Below are positions 1-8,583 of a stretch of DNA of 16,645 nucleotides, in pieces; positions within the stretch are counted from its first letter, which is position 1; every line of letters begins with the position of its first letter. Where the stretch lies: NCBI GenBank assembly GCA_937958665.1, contig CALGNM010000097.1, positions 1-16,645 of the forward strand, given 5' to 3'. Position numbers and translations under genes: made by a program. This DNA is from an uncultured bacterium (GTDB lineage: Bacteria > Edwardsbacteria > AC1 > EtOH8). Under the pieces are notes generated by a model. It saw only the letters and a program-made list of their open reading frames with translations, ran no database searches and was not told where the DNA came from.

Positions 1-45
1 GATCGTATTCGGTGACTGGAGTTCAGACGTGTGCTCTTCCGATCT
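1..45 (+). other. Illumina library adapter (assembly contamination)
   Basis: Positions 12-45 match the Illumina TruSeq read-2 adapter end to end, starting GTGACTGGAGTTCAGACG and ending CTCTTCCGATCT. Positions 1-3 (GAT) fit the end of the P7 primer, and 4-11 (CGTATTCG) sit exactly where an 8-base i7 index belongs. This is synthetic sequence left at a contig end. Genomic sequence starts at about 46. A GTG at 29 opens the reading frame of the first gene, but it lies inside the adapter, so the apparent first residues (M/V-C-S-S-D-L) are not biological. Confidence 0.97.
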
Positions 46-2533
46 CGACTTTTTCAGGATGCTGGCCGCCCAGGTGGCCCTAGCTCTCAACCGGATCCGC
101 TGGATGAGCCTGGGGGCCATCCGCCAGGAGGTAATGGAATCATACCTAAAGGGAGCTCAGGACCCCCTGATAATCACCGGCCCCCTTAACCAGATAGTTT
201 TCGCCAATGTCCCGGCCCGGGAGATGCTGGCCGGGCGTCCCGAGGAGCTGAAATCATTGGCCCTCGGTCCGGATGACCGAAAGTGGCTGTTGGAACAGAC
301 CGAGCTGATGTCATCCGGGGCCGTCGCCGAGGCCGAGCGGAGGGTGGTGCTCAAAGACAGCTACAGCCTGCTCCGGCTAAAAGGATTCTCGGAGAACGGG
401 AAATATTCGGGCTGCCTGATTCATCTGCACGACCTGCGCCAGGAGGGGCTGGAGTACTTCCGGGAGCTGACCGGGATGGTGGCCGCCCTGGATGATATCG
501 AGCTACTGCCACAGATCCTGCTGAAGGCGGTGCGGCACTTTGTGGATTTCGATTCGGGGGCGGTGCTGCTGAGGGAAAAGGGAGACCATTTCCGGTTCTT
601 GGCCAGTCAGGGCACCATGATTGAGCACGATTCCGGAGCGGCCTTTAGGTTGAAATCGGGACTGGCCGAGGCAGCCATCAACGAGGGACGGACCCTGTCC
701 TTCGCCGGATCCGAGGGTTCGATGGCCGAAAGCCTGGGCATCACCGCCATGGAGAAGCCGCTGTCCGGGGCCCGGGCTCTACTGGTGACCCCGCTGTTTC
801 ACCAGAAGCATAATATCGGATTGTTGGTGCTAGCCAACAACCGGCCGGAATCCTATCCCCAAATCAGCCTGTCCCTGATCGACGAGATGAGCCCGGGCTT
901 GGCCCGGATTCTGTGGCAGATCGGGGTGGCCGGGAAGCTGAAGCAGGAAAACGCCCTGCGGAACAAGCTCTATGAAATCGGATTCGCCTCTGGCTCGGTG
1001 CTGCAGGTGGGCAGCCTGTTGAACCTGATGATCCGCACCATCGCCAAGGAACTGAAACTTGATGACATGGGGATCTACTTTTTTGACGAGGTGCTGGGCG
1101 AGTGGAACGGCAAGTCAATAATGCCGGCCGGGAAGGACGGAGGTTTCCTGGGGACCATGAAGGGCGCGGACATCAAGCTGGATTACCAGCGACTTTCGGA
1201 GATCCGGGAGATAAACGCTGCGGTGATCTGCCGGGGGCAGGCCGAGCTGGTGCCCGACATCAAGTCAGACCCCCGCTTCCCGGACGGAGCCTTCCATCCG
1301 GAGCTTAACTCCGGCCTGTGGCTGCCGCTGAAGCTCAAGGACAAGGCTATCGGGTCCATGTATGCCATGTCCCGTCATCCGGCTTATTTTGGGCATGATG
1401 ACATGCTGATGCTTCAGGAGCTGACTCCGCTGGTCACTTTCGCCTTGCGCAGCGCCATTTTGTACGAGGAGATTCGACGGGAGGGCAGCCGGGTGGGCGC
1501 CATCATCAACTCCATGCCCGAGGGTTTGCTGATGGTGGACTCCAGCTTCAGGGTGATCACCAACAACGAGGGATTTGAGAAGCTGTGGGGCCTCAAGCGG
1601 CCGATCCGGCCGGGCGATGAGCTGAAGAACGATATTTTGGGACTGCTGACCGAGTCCTTGGTCAACCCCCGCCCGCTGATAGAGTTCTTCCAGGGCTGTG
1701 CAGTCTCGGCCACCGGGGTAGTGCCGCCGGCTGAGGTAGAGCTTAAAGAAGGGCGGCACCTGAAGATAATATCCTTTCCGGTGGAGGAGCTGGGCCGGCC
1801 CCGCACCGGACTGGTGATACTGACCCAGGATATCACCACCGAACACCAGATAGCCGAGCTGCGCCAGGAGTTTGTGGGAATGTTGTCCCACGATCTGCGG
1901 AACCCGCTGGCGGCGATCATCGCCACCCTGGAGCTGTCCCTGGACGGCAGTCTGGGAGAGCTGAACGAGAACCAACAGCAGTTTTTATCCAACGCCATGA
2001 ACGACAGCCGCCGGATGCTGGAGATGCTGAATGATTTTCTAGACGGCTACAAGTATGAGGCGGTGGAGCTGAAACTGGAGAAGACCAACTTCGATATATC
2101 CCAGCTGGTGGCCCGGCTGGTGGCCGACTTCTCTCCCCTGGCCCGGGAGAAGAGCATCGATTTGTTGGAGGAGGCTCCCGGAGCTGTTCTGGTGACTGCT
2201 GATGAGACCAAGCTGGCCCGGGTGGTGTCCAACCTGCTTTCCAACGCCCTGAAGTTCACCCCCAAGGGTGGGCGGATATTGGTCCGGGTCAAGGAAGCCG
2301 GGGAATACATCGAGGTGTCGGTGGCTGACAACGGGGAGGGAATTGCCAAGGAGGACCTGGCCAAAGTGTTTGAGAAATTCTACCAGGTGGAGAAGAGGCG
2401 GCGGGGCCGCAAGACCGGGACCGGGCTGGGGCTTTCTCTCTGCAAGAAATTGGTGGAGGCCCACCAGGGCAGAATCTGGGTGGAGAGCCAGCCGGGCAAG
2501 GGCAGCACCTTCATCTTCACCCTGCCTAAATAG
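46..2533 (+). CDS. Multi-sensor (GAF/PAS) histidine kinase, 5'-truncated
   Basis: This is a sensor histidine kinase that would autophosphorylate on His and pass phosphate to a response regulator, probably the one just downstream. About 828 genomic codons remain; the true start is lost beyond the adapter. Visible order: the tail of a GAF-like domain (about 47-130), a PAS-like segment (about 140-440), a GAF domain (about 475-920), a second GAF domain (about 965-1470), a PAS domain (about 1490-1840), HisKA (about 1865-2060) and HATPase_c (about 2200-2530). The H-box reads MLSHDLRNPL with the phospho-acceptor His codon at 1889-1891. The N-box Asn (SNALKF) is at 2243-2245, the G1 box DNGEG starts at 2327, and the G2 box GTGLGLSLCK follows. 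No transmembrane segment is seen in the retained part, so it is probably cytosolic unless the lost N-terminus is membrane-bound. GAF/PAS ligands cannot be told from sequence. It is followed after 38 bp by the regulator gene, so the two are likely one operon. Confidence 0.93.
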
Positions 2534-2571
2534 AGCATAAATCCAAATATCACCCATAAAGAGGTAAGGAC

Positions 2572-2946
2572 ATGGCCAAGAAGATCATGGTGGTGGACGA
2601 CGAGCCTTATATCGCCCGGGTCATCAAGTTCAAGCTGGAGCAGGAGGGATATAATGTGATCTCGGCCAACGACGGACAGACCGGCCTGCAGAAGATCCGG
2701 GAGGAGAAGCCCGACCTGGTCCTGCTGGATGTTATGATGCCAGGCCTTTCCGGCTACGATGTGTGCCAGCAACTTAAGCAGGACCCGGCCCTGGCCGGAA
2801 TTCCGGTGGTGATCCTTACCGCCAAGGGACAGGAGCGCGATCGGGAACAGGGCCTGAACATGGGGGCCAGCGACTACATTACCAAGCCCTTCAGCCCAAA
2901 CCGACTGCTGGATTTGGTTAAGAACATGATCGGAGAAGCCAAGTAG
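2572..2946 (+). CDS. Single-domain (CheY-like) response regulator
   Basis: A 124-residue receiver domain with no output domain. The acidic pocket is D9-D10, the phospho-acceptor is D53 (in LLDVMMPG), and the conserved switch residues are T83 (ILTAK) and K105 (ITKPF), so all catalytic positions are intact. Length is typical of a stand-alone receiver. It must act by protein-protein contact or as a phosphate relay, not by binding DNA itself. It lies between two histidine kinase genes, 38 bp after the first and only 2 bp before the second, which suggests both kinases could address it. The ATG is preceded by GAGG and AAGGA at 2561-2570. The partner and output are unknown; it could serve chemotaxis-like control, a phosphorelay or kinase cross-regulation. 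Confidence 0.95.
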   Translation: MAKKIMVVDDEPYIARVIKFKLEQEGYNVISANDGQTGLQKIREEKPDLVLLDVMMPGLSGYDVCQQLKQDPALAGIPVVILTAKGQERDREQGLNMGASDYITKPFSPNRLLDLVKNMIGEAK

Positions 2947-2948
2947 CC

Positions 2949-4217
2949 ATGAACCACCTTCTGTGGCTGCTGCCGCTAGCGACGGCTTTGGGCCTGGGGG
3001 CTTGGGCCCTGGTCCTGAGGGCCAGCAACCGCGGGCTGGATCTGGAAAAGAAGCGTCTGCAGACCGAGAACGGCTCCCTTAAAGAGGTGCTGCAAAACGC
3101 CCAGCGGCAGGCCAGCCAGGAGATGTCCAAAAGCCGGGAGGCCCTGGAGTCCGGGAAGAAGCAGCTGGCCGAGTCCGAGCGCTACCGACAACTGGTGGGA
3201 CAGCTCCCGGTGGGTTTGGTGCTGGCCGACAGCCAGGGAATCGTCCAGTTCATAAATCGGGAAGCCGAAGGGATCACCGGCTGGGCGGCCGAGGATGTCA
3301 TCGGAAAGAACTGGAACACGGTATTCAAAAGCCAGTCCACCGGCAACGATGGCCTGATTGAATCCCAGCTGAAGGGCCGGGACCGGGCGGAACGGGACCA
3401 GGAGGTGCTGGTGGGCAAGGACGGCCGCGACCTGACCGTAAGCTCCCGGCTTTGGCGCTATGACTCCGGGCAGAAACTGGGATGGGCTTTCATGGCTGCC
3501 AGTCCGGCGGTCGATTACAACAAGTTGAGGGACGAATTCGTCACCAACATCTCCCATGAGCTGAGGACTCCCCTGACGGTGATCAAGGGTTACTCCGAGA
3601 TCCTCTACGATGAAGCCCAGCGGAACGGACAGCAGAATGCCGAACTGGTGAAGGTGGTGATGGATGAATGCGAACGCCTGGCCAACATTCTGGACAACAT
3701 CCTCAACTTTCAATCGGCCAGCTCGGGGCAGATTGGGTTGAAGAATGAGAAAATCGACCTGCTAAAACTGCTGAACGCGGTGGTCAACGACATCAAGTCA
3801 AAGGCAGACAAGAAGAACATTGCCATCATCAAAAAATTCCCCGAGTCCATCTCCCCGGCCAAGGGCGATTTCAACGCCCTGCGCTTTGCCTTCAGCCAGA
3901 TACTGGATAATGCCGTGAAGTTCACCAATCCCGGGGGCTCGGTGAGGGTGGAGACCGGCGGCTGGCGTCTGGAACAGGGCTTGTGGAAGGTGGAGATTAA
4001 TTTCATCGACACCGGGGTCGGCATCTCGGCCGAGGACCTGCCCCACATCTTCGAAAAGTTCTACCGGACCGACCAGAAGGTCCATACCCTCCAAGGCACC
4101 GGGATCGGCCTCTCACTGTGCAAGGAGATCATCGAGACCAATGGCGGCAACATATCGGTGGAAAGCATCGTCGGCAGCGGCAGCCATTTTTCGGTGAACC
4201 TGCCGATGTCGGAATAG
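2949..4217 (+). CDS. Membrane-anchored PAS-domain histidine kinase (PhoR-like layout)
   Basis: A 422-residue sensor kinase. One hydrophobic segment at residues 4-24 should anchor it in the inner membrane with almost no periplasmic part. Residues about 28-78 are highly charged and Gln/Glu-rich, like a signalling coiled coil. A PAS domain follows (about 79-185), then HisKA with the phospho-acceptor H203 in NISHELRTPL, then HATPase_c with N321 (ILDNAVKF), the G1 box DTGVG at 354-358 and the G2 box GTGIGLSLCKEI. All catalytic motifs are present. Length and order resemble the PhoR/WalK class, but no phosphate or cell-wall genes are nearby, so no specific stimulus is assigned. It starts 2 bp after the regulator stop codon, consistent with translational coupling; GGAG at 2932-2935 is a distant Shine-Dalgarno. 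A terminator-like hairpin follows at 4248. Confidence 0.93.
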   Translation: MNHLLWLLPLATALGLGAWALVLRASNRGLDLEKKRLQTENGSLKEVLQNAQRQASQEMSKSREALESGKKQLAESERYRQLVGQLPVGLVLADSQGIVQFINREAEGITGWAAEDVIGKNWNTVFKSQSTGNDGLIESQLKGRDRAERDQEVLVGKDGRDLTVSSRLWRYDSGQKLGWAFMAASPAVDYNKLRDEFVTNISHELRTPLTVIKGYSEILYDEAQRNGQQNAELVKVVMDECERLANILDNILNFQSASSGQIGLKNEKIDLLKLLNAVVNDIKSKADKKNIAIIKKFPESISPAKGDFNALRFAFSQILDNAVKFTNPGGSVRVETGGWRLEQGLWKVEINFIDTGVGISAEDLPHIFEKFYRTDQKVHTLQGTGIGLSLCKEIIETNGGNISVESIVGSGSHFSVNLPMSE

Positions 4218-4247
4218 GGGGCGGCCGACGGCCAGACTGGATGAATC

Positions 4248-4274
4248 ATCCGGGGCGCCCAGCCCCGGATTTGT
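4248..4274 (+). terminator. Probable intrinsic terminator after the kinase operon
   Basis: A perfect 9-bp GC-rich stem, ATCCGGGGC (4248-4256) with GCCCCGGAT (4262-4270), closes a 5-base loop (GCCCA). It is followed by a short T-rich stretch (TTTGTAATT). The T tract is weak, so termination may be incomplete and some transcripts may read into the glycosyltransferase gene. Confidence 0.6.
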
Positions 4275-4349
4275 AATTGGGAGGGTGCTATCGATATCCT
4301 GAGGGGAACCTGGGTTAAAAGACCAGGGCCCGGAGGTTGGGCGATAAAA

Positions 4350-6275
4350 TTGGCAGTTCTGTCTGTGGCCCTGGCTGTCAGGCTGTCATATCTGTGGCAG
4401 ATCAGGTCCCTGCCTTTTGTGTCCCACCCCGTGGGCGATTCCGGGGAATACTTCCGGAGGGCCGGGGAGATCATGGCGGGGGATTGGGCGGGCTCAGGAG
4501 TGCCGTTTCTGGGCTCGGTGTTCTATCCTTACTTTTTGGCCGCGGTGATGTCCCTGCCGGGGGGAAGCCCGTTATATGCATTGATAGCCCAATCATTGAT
4601 CGGCGGCCTGGGTTGCCTGCTAATCGGCCTTCTGGCCAGGGAGATTTGCCCGGATCGTTGGGGGGAACTGGCTGCCGGCATGCTGGCGGCGCTCTACGGC
4701 CCGATGGTGTTCCTGGAGAACGACCTGGTGATGTCCTCCCTGACGTCAGCCGCGGTGGCCGGAGGGCTGCTGGCCTGCCTGAAGGCCCGGGGTGGCGGGT
4801 CAGTCGGCTGGGCCTTTCTATCGGGCTTGCTGCTGGGGGCCGGGTCCCTGGACCGGGCCAACCTATTGCTGTTCGTTCCGGCCGCGGCCTGGTTCCTTTG
4901 GCGGCAGACGATTCGGCGAACGGTATTGTTGCCGTTGGTCCTTGTCTTGGGAGCGGTCCTGCCGCTGCTGCCGTTTACCATAAATAATCTGATCCGCCAT
5001 GGTGATCCGACGCTTACCTCTTCCAGCCTGGGAGTCAATTTTTTCATAGGCAACAACCCCCAAGCTCCGGGGGTGTTTTATCTCCCTGAGGGTTCGGGCC
5101 TGGTAAGCCACGATCTCTTCGGCAGCTCCCAACGGCTGGCCGAAAAACGAACCGGCAGGACCCTGAAACCCTCCCAGGTTTCGAACTTTTGGTTGAAAAA
5201 GGGCCTGGCCTTCATAGGCGGGAATCCTGACCAGGCCATCCGGCAGAGTCTGCGTAAGCTGGCGTTGCTTTTAAACCACTACGAGATACCGAACCACTTG
5301 AACTTCTACTATATCAGAAAAGAGTTCGGCCCGGCTCTATGGTTGGGCTTCATCGGTTTCGGGGTTGCCGGCGCCCTGGGTCTGGCTGGCCTGGTTTTTA
5401 TGCTCTGGGATTCCCGTTCTCCGGCCCTATGGCTGTGCTTGCTGTTCCTGACAGTCTATGTGCTCTCACAGTTGCCGTTCTTTGTTGCCGACCGTTACCG
5501 GGTTCCCCTGCTGCCTCCTCTATTGGCCCTGGCCGGCAGCGTTGTCGCCCGGGGTGGCCGGTTTTTCATCTTGAGAAGCTGGAGAAAGTTGGCATTCCTG
5601 ATATTGCTGGCATCCCTGTCTGCCTGGCTGGTGAACCAATCGCTGGTGTTCTTTCCGTTCAGTTCGGATCGGGTTGAGGTCTCCCGGTCCTATTTGGAGC
5701 GGGCCATGGAAAAAGGGGATCATTTCGACGAAGACTTTAATCTGGCATTATCGGGGCTGAAATGGGCCCTGGAGGCCTCGCGCCCGGGAGACCCCTGGGT
5801 CCCCTACGGCCGTTTCCATCTAGGAAGGGCCTATGCCTTTCTGGGGCTGTATTCGTACGCCCTGTCGGAATTCGACCGGCTGCCGGCATCGGAGGCGGAA
5901 GCCGGCCCGGTGGCCGTGGCCAGGCTGATGGTGCTGGCGGAATATTCCCGCTCGGGAGACGTTGTCGGGGTGGATGTGATTCCCTCCACCCCTTTCGAGC
6001 AAGCCGAGTCGTACCTGGCAGGAGGCGATTACCAGAGGGCCCGGCAGCTGTACCAGACGATATTGGAGAGGGACCCCTATCATTATTCGGCCATCAACCG
6101 GCTGGGCCTGGCCTGTTATTTGTCCGGCAAACTGGAGGAGAGCCTGAAAGTCCTGACCCAGGGGCTGCGGTATTATCCCGATGACCCTACGATGCTGGAG
6201 AACGTCCGACAGATATCGGCCCAGTTGGGCCGTCCGGCGCCGGCCGAAAATCTGATTAGAAAACATGGCGAATGA
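4350..6275 (+). CDS. GT-C type membrane glycosyltransferase (PMT/ArnT-like) with C-terminal TPR region
   Basis: A 641-residue polytopic membrane protein. It begins with a transmembrane segment, then an acidic loop VGDSGEY (about residues 28-34) followed by a helix, the layout of the first loop of PMT/ArnT/GT-C enzymes, which use polyprenyl-phosphate sugars and carry the catalytic Asp there. About 9-10 hydrophobic segments run to about residue 430. The soluble C-terminus has an alpha-helical repeat near 475-510 and two clear TPR-like units at about 549-616 (GDYQRARQLYQTILERDP and GKLEESLKVLTQGLRYYPDD). It probably transfers a sugar to a lipid or protein at the outer face of the membrane; donor and acceptor are unknown. 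The start is TTG at 4350, since no ATG/GTG/TTG lies in frame between the stop at 4242 and 4350. GGAGG at 4332-4336 is 13 bases away, rather far, so the exact start is uncertain. Its 3' end overlaps the next gene by 11 bp. Confidence 0.8.
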   Translation: MAVLSVALAVRLSYLWQIRSLPFVSHPVGDSGEYFRRAGEIMAGDWAGSGVPFLGSVFYPYFLAAVMSLPGGSPLYALIAQSLIGGLGCLLIGLLAREICPDRWGELAAGMLAALYGPMVFLENDLVMSSLTSAAVAGGLLACLKARGGGSVGWAFLSGLLLGAGSLDRANLLLFVPAAAWFLWRQTIRRTVLLPLVLVLGAVLPLLPFTINNLIRHGDPTLTSSSLGVNFFIGNNPQAPGVFYLPEGSGLVSHDLFGSSQRLAEKRTGRTLKPSQVSNFWLKKGLAFIGGNPDQAIRQSLRKLALLLNHYEIPNHLNFYYIRKEFGPALWLGFIGFGVAGALGLAGLVFMLWDSRSPALWLCLLFLTVYVLSQLPFFVADRYRVPLLPPLLALAGSVVARGGRFFILRSWRKLAFLILLASLSAWLVNQSLVFFPFSSDRVEVSRSYLERAMEKGDHFDEDFNLALSGLKWALEASRPGDPWVPYGRFHLGRAYAFLGLYSYALSEFDRLPASEAEAGPVAVARLMVLAEYSRSGDVVGVDVIPSTPFEQAESYLAGGDYQRARQLYQTILERDPYHYSAINRLGLACYLSGKLEESLKVLTQGLRYYPDDPTMLENVRQISAQLGRPAPAENLIRKHGE

Positions 6276-7998
6276 TCTTACCGCCACCGTTAGACGTAAG
6301 GCCCGATTGGCTTTCCTGTTGAGCCTTGCCTGTTTGGGGATTCCGGCCGAGGCAGGTGTGGTTATTAACGAGTTTTGCAACCATCCTCATCCTACCAACG
6401 ATACCGGTCTGGAATGGATTGAGCTCTTTAACCCGGATTCAACGGCCCATAACATTGCCGGATGGGATCTTTACCCGTCGCGCAGCCCGCATCTAGTGTT
6501 TCCCGAGGGAACCGTCATCGGGCCGGGGGCCTTTCTGCTGGTCCGGCTCCGTCTGGAAGGCATCGATACCGGGACAGAGTTGTTCGAGGGCACCGAGGGG
6601 GTCTCCAGCAACATGCCCAATACCAGAGGGTCGGTGGCCCTGTTCACCAACTCAAATCGAGACACCATCATCGACTTCGTACAGTACGGGGACGACAGCA
6701 TGACCTACGAGGCCACGGCCGCCGGGGCCGGGCTGTGGGTGCGGGGGCTTTTCCTGGATACCGCCCGCTGCGGCAATTCCCTGGCTTTGGCCGTTGACGG
6801 GCTGGATTCGAACCGCCCGGCCGATTGGAAGGAATTGCTGCAACCGACCCCTGGATACGGCAACCAACCCTCTCCGGTTGAGGTGGGGATCAGCGGATTG
6901 GCCATTGACCCTGCCCTGCCCAGCCAGCCGTTTGCCTTGCGGGCTGAGGTATCAAGCCTGGGGGCCGATACCGCCCGTCAGGTTAGGGTGGAGATCTTTG
7001 ACGACCAGAACGGCGATTCCCTGCCAAATATCGGGGAGGCTCGTTATGCCCTGATTGATTGGGAGGCGCTGGCCGGAACAAGGACGGCGTCCATCATAGT
7101 TCCCGGCCAACCGGAGGGCCAGTATAATCTGGCCGTGGCAGTTTCCTGCAGCGGGGACGCCTACCCCGGCAACAACTGCCGCCGGCTGACGGCCAACATC
7201 GGAAGCCCGGTGATAATCAACGAAATCCTGTTCTGGCCCTGCAGCGGTCTGGCCGAATGGATCGAGCTTTACAACCGCTCCGGACGGCCGGCCGACATCA
7301 GGGGATGGACCCTGGAGGATGCCAATGCCCAGCCCCGCTTGATAACCGCTTCCAGCCAAACGGTGGCCCCGGGGGCCTACCTGATCCTGACCTCGATAGA
7401 CAATCAACCGCTGGCCGACTGTCCCCGGCTCAAGCCAACCGGAGGATGGCCAACCCTGAACGATTACGGGGATCTGGTGCGGCTTAATGACCAGCGGGGA
7501 ATTACGGAAGATCTGGTCCAGTACCTGCCGGAGTGGGGGAGGAGCCAGGGGGCATCCCTGGAGCGGATCAATCCCCGCCTGACATCCAATACCCGGTCCA
7601 GTTGGGGGCTGTCCCTATCCCCGGCCGGGTCGACCCCGGGCCGGCGCAACAGCATATTTTCCGAGAACCCGGGCCGGGAGGCCAGGCTATCCGCCGGCCC
7701 CAATCCGTTCTCGCCCGACGGCGACGGCCGGGAGGAGCATGCGATTATCAATTATCGCCTTCCCTGGGAGCGGGGGATGGTCAGCATCAGCGTTTTTGAC
7801 CGGATAGGACGGAGAGTTAGGAGCCTGATAAACGGCCGGCCATCGCCACAGGAGGGATGCCAGGCTTGGGACGGGCGGGATGATCAAGGGCGCAAATGCC
7901 CGATGGGGCTGTACATCATCCTGTTGGAGGCCGGGGAGGAGGGGGGCGGAGGAACAATCAGCGCCAAGGCTGCGGTGGCGTTGGCCGGAAGATTATAA
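6265..7998 (+). CDS. Secreted lamin-tail-domain protein with FlgD/gliding-type C-terminal domain
   Basis: A 577-residue exported protein. Residues 1-30 form a signal peptide: basic RRKAR at 10-14, a hydrophobic stretch to about 27, and likely cleavage after AEA at 28-30. Next comes a lamin-tail domain (LTD, about 31-165; INEF, EWIELFN, GWDLY), a CARDB/Ig-like segment (about 205-310), a second LTD (about 312-430; INEILF, EWIELYN, GWTLED), and a C-terminal domain (about 475-575) with NPFSPDGDG, ISVFDRIGRRVR, WDGRDDQG and GLYIILLEA, typical of FlgD-Ig/gliding-motility or T9SS-type C-terminal domains. This suggests a cell-surface or secreted structural/adhesive protein; no enzymatic motif is seen. 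Its start lies inside the end of the glycosyltransferase gene (11-bp overlap), so the two are co-translated and it is a possible glycosylation client. It ends in TAATG, touching an alternative start of the next gene. Confidence 0.82.
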   Translation: MANDLTATVRRKARLAFLLSLACLGIPAEAGVVINEFCNHPHPTNDTGLEWIELFNPDSTAHNIAGWDLYPSRSPHLVFPEGTVIGPGAFLLVRLRLEGIDTGTELFEGTEGVSSNMPNTRGSVALFTNSNRDTIIDFVQYGDDSMTYEATAAGAGLWVRGLFLDTARCGNSLALAVDGLDSNRPADWKELLQPTPGYGNQPSPVEVGISGLAIDPALPSQPFALRAEVSSLGADTARQVRVEIFDDQNGDSLPNIGEARYALIDWEALAGTRTASIIVPGQPEGQYNLAVAVSCSGDAYPGNNCRRLTANIGSPVIINEILFWPCSGLAEWIELYNRSGRPADIRGWTLEDANAQPRLITASSQTVAPGAYLILTSIDNQPLADCPRLKPTGGWPTLNDYGDLVRLNDQRGITEDLVQYLPEWGRSQGASLERINPRLTSNTRSSWGLSLSPAGSTPGRRNSIFSENPGREARLSAGPNPFSPDGDGREEHAIINYRLPWERGMVSISVFDRIGRRVRSLINGRPSPQEGCQAWDGRDDQGRKCPMGLYIILLEAGEEGGGGTISAKAAVALAGRL

Positions 7999-8012
7999 TG
8001 GGAGGGGCCGAA

Positions 8013-8531
8013 GTGAGGGGTATGGTTCAGATTTATACCGGGAACGGAAAGGGCAAGACTACCGCGGCCTTGGGATTGGCCTGCCGGGCCTCCGGGCAGC
8101 AGAAGAAGATCCTGATGGTCCAGTTCATGAAGGGCAAGGTCAACTACGGGGAACTGAGGTCCGCCAAAAAACTGCCGGGCTTAACCATCAGGCAGTTCGG
8201 CCGGCCGTCATTCGTGGACAAGAAGAACCCGGTCCCGGCCGATATCAAAGGCGCGCAACTGGCGATGGAGTTCGCCCGAAAGGCCTTTCATTCCGCCAAA
8301 TATGATATCATCATACTGGACGAACTGAATGTGGCCCTGGATTTCAAGCTGATTTGCCTCAAAGAGGTGCTGGATCTGATAGCCACAAAACCGGAGAAAC
8401 TGGAACTGATAATCACCGGGCGATATGCCCATCCTCAGGTGATAAAACTGGCCGACCTAGTCTCGGAGGTTAAAGAAGTAAAGCATTATTATAAGCAGGG
8501 AGTGCCGGCCAGGAAGGGCATTGAGTTCTAG
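8013..8531 (+). CDS. cobO: Corrinoid (cob(I)yrinic acid a,c-diamide) adenosyltransferase, CobO/BtuR family
   Basis: A 172-residue cytosolic enzyme that adds the 5'-deoxyadenosyl group from ATP to reduced corrinoid, a step of adenosylcobalamin synthesis or salvage. The P-loop GNGKGKTT at residues 10-17 is near the N-terminus as in the family, followed by MVQFMKGK, the acidic Walker-B-like pair D103-E104 (ILDELNVAL), the motif ITGR, and the C-terminal ARKGIEF ending. Length is normal for CobO/BtuR. GTG at 8013 is preferred because GGAGGGG (8001-8007) lies 5 bases upstream. ATG at 7998 (overlapping the previous stop as TAATG) and ATG at 8022 are alternatives; all keep the P-loop. No other cobalamin gene is in the window, so a salvage role is possible but only inferred. 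Confidence 0.92.
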   Translation: MRGMVQIYTGNGKGKTTAALGLACRASGQQKKILMVQFMKGKVNYGELRSAKKLPGLTIRQFGRPSFVDKKNPVPADIKGAQLAMEFARKAFHSAKYDIIILDELNVALDFKLICLKEVLDLIATKPEKLELIITGRYAHPQVIKLADLVSEVKEVKHYYKQGVPARKGIEF

Positions 8532-8541
8532 AATAATATCA

Positions 8542-8570
8542 TTGTAACAGATACTCAATTATCAGATAAA
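8542..8570 (+). promoter_or_regulatory. Weak candidate promoter before tldD
   Basis: TTGTAA (8542-8547) and GATAAA (8565-8570) are separated by 17 bases in an AT-rich 52-bp gap; each matches 4 of 6 consensus positions. Transcription would start only a few bases before the Shine-Dalgarno, so this is doubtful and read-through from cobO is equally likely. Confidence 0.25.
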
Positions 8571-8583
8571 ACCAAGGAGACTC

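Noticed and set aside
6325-6336. Lipoprotein signal at Cys23 of the LTD protein
   Set aside because: The residues before Cys (S-L-A) do not fit the lipobox; an AEA cleavage site seven residues on fits an ordinary signal peptide.
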